Assembly (NCBI GenBank): GCA_021847165.1
Contig: JAJZUH010000038.1
Span: 3,375-13,437 of the forward strand
Direction: 5' to 3'
Origin: Pseudomonadota bacterium
GTDB taxonomy: Bacteria > Pseudomonadota > Gammaproteobacteria > Burkholderiales > Gallionellaceae
Length of the DNA: 10,063 bases
The translations under genes were made by a program, and so were the position numbers. The notes below the pieces were generated by a model. It saw only the letters and a program-made list of their open reading frames with translations, was not told the origin of the DNA and did not search any database. Shown in pieces: positions 6,553-10,063 of the stretch; positions within the stretch are counted from its first letter, which is position 1; every line of letters begins with the position of its first letter.

Positions 6553-7438
6553 ACCCCAGCGTTTTCAGCATATGAGCGCTGTCTGCCCAGCCGCTGCGGA
6601 CCTTGACGAAAACTTCCAGGAACACTTTCCCGTCGAACAGTTTTTCCATGTCGAGGCGCGCCTGGGTGGCGATCTCCTTGAGCTTCTCGCCTTTGCTGCC
6701 TATCAACATGGCCTTGTGCGCCTCCTTGTCCACCAGAATGGCGGCATGAATGCGGCGCAACTTGCCTTCCTGCTTGAATTGCTCGATTACCACGCTGACC
6801 GAATATGGCAGTTCCTCGCCAGTAAAGCGGAACACTTTTTCGCGCAGCAGCTCTGCCGCCAGGAATCGCTCGTTGCGGTCCGTGATCTCGTCCTCGGCAT
6901 ACAGATGTTCCCCTTCCGGGATATATGGTCGGATGGCATCGAGCAGGGTATCCAGCTGCTTTCCCTGGCGCGCACTCACCGGCACGATGGCGGCGAAATG
7001 GCGCAACGCGGAGATTTTTTCGATGAAAGGCAGCAATTCGGCCTTGTTTTCCAGCAGGTCGGCCTTGTTGATGACCAGGATCACCGGCCGGTCCTGCGGC
7101 AACAGTTCCATCACCTGCTGGTCGCGTTCATCGAAATGACGCGCTTCCAGCACGAACAGCACGACGTTCACTTCACGCAGGCTGCTTGTCACCACCCGGT
7201 TCATGCTGCGGTTTAGTGCATTGGTATGCTGCGTCTGGAAGCCCGGCGTGTCGACAAAGACGAACTGCATCGCCCCCTCCGTCAGGATGCCGGTGATGCG
7301 GTGGCGCGTGGTCTGCGCCTTGCGCGAGGTGATGCTGATCTTCTGCCCGATCAGATGGTTGAGCAAGGTCGATTTGCCTACGTTGGGGCGGCCGACGATG
7401 GCAACAAAACCGCTGTGGGAGTTCTGGGATTCGGTCAT
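6545..7438 (-). CDS. era: GTPase Era
   Basis: This 297-residue essential GTPase binds 16S rRNA near its 3' end and helps 30S subunit maturation at the membrane/cytoplasm interface. The G1 P-loop GRPNVGKS (16-23), G2 TT (43-44), G3 DTPG (63-66), G4 NKAD (124-127) and G5 SAR (155-157) are all present. The C-terminal KH domain has the GSKG turn (247-250) in [15 protein letters not shown]. The ATG at 7438 overlaps the rnc stop as ATGA and directly precedes the family N-terminus. The same frame stays open upstream into rnc, but those residues do not belong to Era. The pairing with rnc is conserved in many bacteria and fits shared work on rRNA: RNase III cuts the precursor and Era matures the subunit. 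Confidence 0.98.
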   Translation of the reverse strand: MTESQNSHSGFVAIVGRPNVGKSTLLNHLIGQKISITSRKAQTTRHRITGILTEGAMQFVFVDTPGFQTQHTNALNRSMNRVVTSSLREVNVVLFVLEARHFDERDQQVMELLPQDRPVILVINKADLLENKAELLPFIEKISALRHFAAIVPVSARQGKQLDTLLDAIRPYIPEGEHLYAEDEITDRNERFLAAELLREKVFRFTGEELPYSVSVVIEQFKQEGKLRRIHAAILVDKEAHKAMLIGSKGEKLKEIATQARLDMEKLFDGKVFLEVFVKVRSGWADSAHMLKTLGYE

Positions 7439-8112
7439 GGATTTTCTTTGATGATTCGTTGATAGGCTCGTTCGGCGGCAATTTGCTCGGCAATACGCCG
7501 GCTTGCGCCCTCGCCTTGCGTACTCAGGCCGAGCTGCGGGATCTCGCAGGAAACGATGAATGTCTGCGCATGGGCTTCGCCCTTGATCTCGCGCACGCCA
7601 TATTGCGGCAAAGCCAGCTTGTGTCCCTGCAAATATTCCTGCAACAGCGTCTTGGGGTCCTTGCCCAATGTTCTTAAATCGATCTGCGCGATGAATGGAA
7701 CATAGAGTCCCAACACCATTCTTTCGGCAGCAGCAAAACCGGCATCCAGCATGACCGCCCCAAATATGGCTTCGAGCGCATCGGCCAGTATTGAAGGTCG
7801 ACGGAAACCGGCGCTTTTGCGCTCTCCTTCGCCCAACAGCAATTGCTCGCCAAGATTCAGTTGTTGCGCCAGGACAGCCAGCGTCTGCTGATTCACCAGA
7901 TTGGAGCGCAGACGCGAAAGCTCGCCTTCGGGCAACTCGGGATAAGCATCGTACAGGTGCCTGGCGATGGCACAATTCAGCACGCTGTCGCCAAGGAATT
8001 CCAACCGCTCATTGTGTGCTGCGCTGTAACTGCGGTGGGTCAGCGCACGCTGCAGCAATTGCGGCTGTGCAAACTGATGGCCAAGCCGTTTGGACAATTC
8101 CGCATGCTTCAT
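7435..8112 (-). CDS. rnc: Ribonuclease III
   Basis: This 225-residue double-strand-specific endoribonuclease processes the 16S/23S rRNA precursor and regulates mRNAs. The signature [10 protein letters not shown] (34-43) gives E38 and D42. The second metal-binding pair is D111 and E114 in [10 protein letters not shown]. These four match the catalytic acidic residues of E. coli RNase III. The C-terminal double-stranded-RNA-binding domain (about 152-222) begins [11 protein letters not shown] and ends with the helix [16 protein letters not shown]. The length equals the usual size. No clear Shine-Dalgarno precedes ATG 8112, which lies 9 nt after the stop of the DUF4845 gene, so reinitiation after that gene is likely. 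In E. coli, RNase III cuts its own leader; whether that happens here cannot be seen. Confidence 0.98.
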   Translation of the reverse strand: MKHAELSKRLGHQFAQPQLLQRALTHRSYSAAHNERLEFLGDSVLNCAIARHLYDAYPELPEGELSRLRSNLVNQQTLAVLAQQLNLGEQLLLGEGERKSAGFRRPSILADALEAIFGAVMLDAGFAAAERMVLGLYVPFIAQIDLRTLGKDPKTLLQEYLQGHKLALPQYGVREIKGEAHAQTFIVSCEIPQLGLSTQGEGASRRIAEQIAAERAYQRIIKENP

Positions 8113-8121
8113 CGACGCGAA

Positions 8122-8487
8122 CTATGAGCTACTCGGATTGAATTCGAGCAACAAGGTGACATTGCCGGCAATCGGGATCTTGATCGAATAGCTGGTACTC
8201 AGGATCAAGCGCCCATTCTCTTTGCTGATATCAATGTCGTCCGCCGTAATATCGGTGATGTAGTTGATGTTGGCACGCTTGTAATAGGAATCCTTGATAT
8301 CCTTGATCGAGGCATCCTGCATCGCCGGATCGTTGGCGATCGCCTTGAATATCTGCGCGATCTGCGCGCTGTGCGCATAAGCCGGCCCCAGCTTCATGGC
8401 CGCTATCGCCACGAAGACCACGCCGATCGCAACCATGATAAATCCGACGAAGCCGATCCCGCCCTGTCTGCTTGCCGCTGCTTTCAT
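8122..8487 (-). CDS. DUF4845 family single-pass membrane protein
   Basis: This is a 121-residue protein of unknown function, of the type commonly found between lepB and rnc in betaproteobacteria. I chose the ATG at 8487 because AAAGGA lies 6 nt upstream; the ATG at 8511 would add eight residues but lacks a Shine-Dalgarno. A short N-terminus with SRQGG is followed by one hydrophobic helix (about 11-31), then a mostly helical and beta-rich tail expected outside the cytoplasmic membrane. The Arg-Gln-Gly-Gly stretch before a long hydrophobic helix looks like a type IV pilin-like N-terminus, but the Glu expected at position 5 of mature pilins is missing. No catalytic motif is seen. Its constant position beside the signal peptidase suggests a role at the membrane. 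This is inference only. Confidence 0.85.
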   Translation of the reverse strand: MKAAASRQGGIGFVGFIMVAIGVVFVAIAAMKLGPAYAHSAQIAQIFKAIANDPAMQDASIKDIKDSYYKRANINYITDITADDIDISKENGRLILSTSYSIKIPIAGNVTLLLEFNPSSS

Positions 8488-8514
8488 CTCGATTCCTTTC
8501 GCCAATGCCATTAT

Positions 8515-9318
8515 CTATTTGATAGACAAACCCACACGATCCAGTTCACCGAAGTTCATCCAGATGAAGAACGCCTTGCCGACGATCATGTCATCCGGCA
8601 CAAACCCCCAGTAGCGGCTGTCGCGACTGTTATCCCGATTGTCGCCCATCATGAAATAACTTCCGGCGGGCACGGTACAGCGCACTTCCTCTTCAGTATA
8701 GCTGCACTGTTCGTGTTGCGGGAAGTTGGCCACGTTAGCCAGGTGCACCTGCGGCATCTCCGGGTTCAGCAACACGGCATGCGAATGCCCATCCAGATTT
8801 TCCTTGTAGCGCTCCGTGTGCAGGAAGCGCAATTCGCTCTCGACGTAATTGTAATCGCCATCGCGCTGCAATGCCTGTTCGGCGCCGTTGATCCACAATC
8901 TCTTGTTGCGATATACCAGCACGTCTCCGGGCACCCCGATCACGCGCTTAATATAATCCACCGAGGGATCTTCGGGATAGTGGAACACCATCACATCCCC
9001 CCGCTGCGGCTGGTTGATCTCGATGAATTTCTTGTTGATGATGGGGAGCCGCAGGCCGTAAGTGTAGCGATTGACCAGAATGAAATCGCCAACGTGCAGC
9101 GTGGGGATCATCGAACCGGACGGTATCTTGAAGGGTTCGATCAGGAAAGAACGCAACAGAAAGACCGCCAGGATCACGGGAAAGAAGCTCTTGGCGTATT
9201 CGACCCACCAGGGCTCATTCACGCCCGCCGGACGTTTGGCCCGTAGCATGAAGCGATCCAGCAGCCAGATCGCCCCGGTCAGCAGCAACAGCAGAATCAA
9301 GATCAAGGCAAAAGGCAT
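8515..9318 (-). CDS. lepB: Signal peptidase I LepB
   Basis: This 267-residue inner-membrane serine protease removes signal peptides from exported proteins on the periplasmic side. Residues 4-20 form a first membrane helix. A basic, charged loop follows, and a second hydrophobic segment lies at about 44-59. The catalytic Ser is S69 in IPSGSMIPTL, and the general-base Lys is K124 in VDYIKRVIGVPGD. The GDNRDNSRDSRYWG box comes near the C-terminus. Two cysteines (about 205 and 214) fall in the variable loop where E. coli LepB has a Cys pair. ATG 9318 has GGAAG just upstream and lies 17 nt after the lepA stop; the lepA-lepB pair is widely conserved. The stop lies just ahead of the DUF4845 gene. 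Confidence 0.97.
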   Translation of the reverse strand: MPFALILILLLLLTGAIWLLDRFMLRAKRPAGVNEPWWVEYAKSFFPVILAVFLLRSFLIEPFKIPSGSMIPTLHVGDFILVNRYTYGLRLPIINKKFIEINQPQRGDVMVFHYPEDPSVDYIKRVIGVPGDVLVYRNKRLWINGAEQALQRDGDYNYVESELRFLHTERYKENLDGHSHAVLLNPEMPQVHLANVANFPQHEQCSYTEEEVRCTVPAGSYFMMGDNRDNSRDSRYWGFVPDDMIVGKAFFIWMNFGELDRVGLSIK

Positions 9319-9335
9319 TTTTCTTCCAATCCAGT

Positions 9336-10063
9336 TTATTTATCGTCCACACGCAGGATGGCCAGGAACGCCTCCTGCGGAATCTCCACACTGCCCACCT
9401 GCTTCATGCGCTTCTTTCCCGCCTTCTGCTTTTCCAGCAGCTTCTTCTTGCGCGAAATATCGCCGCCGTAGCATTTTGCCAGCACGTTCTTGCGCAAGGC
9501 CTTCACGTTCTCGCGCGAGATGATGTTGGCGCCGATGGCGGCCTGGATCGCCACATCGAACATCTGGCGCGGTATCAGTTCGCGCATCTTGGCTGCCACT
9601 TCGCGCCCGCGGTACTGGCTGTTGGCGCGGTGCACGATGATGGACAGCGCATCGACCTTTTCGCCGTTGATGAGCATATCCACCTTCACCACATCGGCCG
9701 GGCGGTATTCCTTGAACTCGTAATCCATGGAAGCATAGCCGCGCGACACCGACTTAAGCTTGTCGAAAAAATCCAGCACGATCTCGCCCATCGGCATCTC
9801 ATATTTCAGCAACACCTGTTTGCCGTGGTAGGTCATGTCGATCTGCACGCCACGCTTTTGCGTGCATAAAGTGATAACCGAACCGACATATTCCTGCGGC
9901 ATATAAAGATTGACGTTGACGATAGGTTCGCGGATTTCCTCGACCTTGGACAGGTCCGGCAATTTGGACGGATTGTCCACCATCAGCACAGTGCCGTCGC
10001 GTTGCACCACTTCGTAGATCACCGTGGGAGCGGTGGTGATCAAGTCCATGTCGAACTCGCGCT
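9336..10063 (-). CDS. lepA: Elongation factor 4 LepA, C-terminal 241 residues (5' end outside window)
   Basis: The window ends inside the gene. The reading frame is open to the edge, and the first visible residues are [18 protein letters not shown], the highly conserved start of the EF-G-domain III/IV-like part of LepA. LepA is a ribosome-binding GTPase linked to back-translocation or to initiation and 30S biogenesis. The GTPase domain lies outside. The part unique to LepA is visible: [20 protein letters not shown] and the C-terminal domain [18 protein letters not shown], ending in [12 protein letters not shown]. The Met at 10049 is internal and not the start. LepA is usually about 600 residues, so roughly 40% is here. 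It is the first visible gene of the operon; the promoter is outside the window. Confidence 0.97.
   Translation of the reverse strand, partial: REFDMDLITTAPTVIYEVVQRDGTVLMVDNPSKLPDLSKVEEIREPIVNVNLYMPQEYVGSVITLCTQKRGVQIDMTYHGKQVLLKYEMPMGEIVLDFFDKLKSVSRGYASMDYEFKEYRPADVVKVDMLINGEKVDALSIIVHRANSQYRGREVAAKMRELIPRQMFDVAIQAAIGANIISRENVKALRKNVLAKCYGGDISRKKKLLEKQKAGKKRMKQVGSVEIPQEAFLAILRVDDK

Noticed and set aside
7439..7975. N-terminal extension of Era to a 476-residue protein
   Set aside because: The extra part lies inside rnc in another frame and has no family similarity. Era begins just before the P-loop at the ATG at 7438.
1..10063. tRNA, rRNA, CRISPR, insertion sequence or prophage signals
   Set aside because: Nearly all of the window is covered by recognised genes. 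The one gap over 20 nt is too short for these elements, and no direct repeats or transposase motifs were seen.

Overview
The window looks like part of a betaproteobacterial chromosome. The gene order lepA-lepB-DUF4845-rnc-era-recO-pdxJ-acpS-nagZ is typical of that class. Together with a complete Rpf (DSF) signalling cluster it suggests the order Nitrosomonadales, perhaps a Gallionella/Sideroxydans-like or Thiobacillus-like bacterium. The order and genus are inferences from gene content, not proven.

Region 1 (1-3584) is a diffusible-signal-factor (DSF) quorum-sensing locus. It begins on the + strand with the tail of an HD-GYP protein, probably rpfG. This overlaps by 4 nt (ATGA) an 837-residue RpfC-type hybrid histidine kinase with membrane input, kinase, receiver and Hpt domains. 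Facing it on the - strand, with only 3 nt between the stop codons, is rpfF, the crotonase-fold DSF synthase. The convergent layout rpfG-rpfC > < rpfF is the one known from Xanthomonas. The expected logic is that RpfF makes a cis-2-unsaturated fatty acid, RpfC senses it, and a phosphorelay activates the c-di-GMP phosphodiesterase RpfG. The kinase departs from Xanthomonas RpfC by an extra segment of about 117 residues that reads as a receiver domain stripped of its catalytic residues.

Region 2 (3585-3675) is the only intergenic gap above 20 nt. It holds the rpfF ribosome-binding site, a possible promoter and two short dyads.

Region 3 (3676-10063) is a tightly packed - strand housekeeping operon, read from right to left: lepA (C-terminal part only), lepB, a DUF4845 membrane protein, rnc, era, recO, pdxJ, acpS and nagZ. 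Several joints are ATGA or short overlaps, so translational coupling is likely. The genes cover translation (LepA, RNase III, Era), protein export (LepB), recombinational repair (RecO), vitamin B6 synthesis (PdxJ), acyl-carrier-protein activation (AcpS) and cell-wall recycling (NagZ). No RNA gene, insertion sequence, CRISPR array or prophage feature was seen.

The most interesting part is the DSF locus: its placement beside the core lep-rnc-era operon, the pseudo-receiver insertion in RpfC, its lower G+C sensor segment and rpfF, and a seven-G tract in the active region of rpfF.
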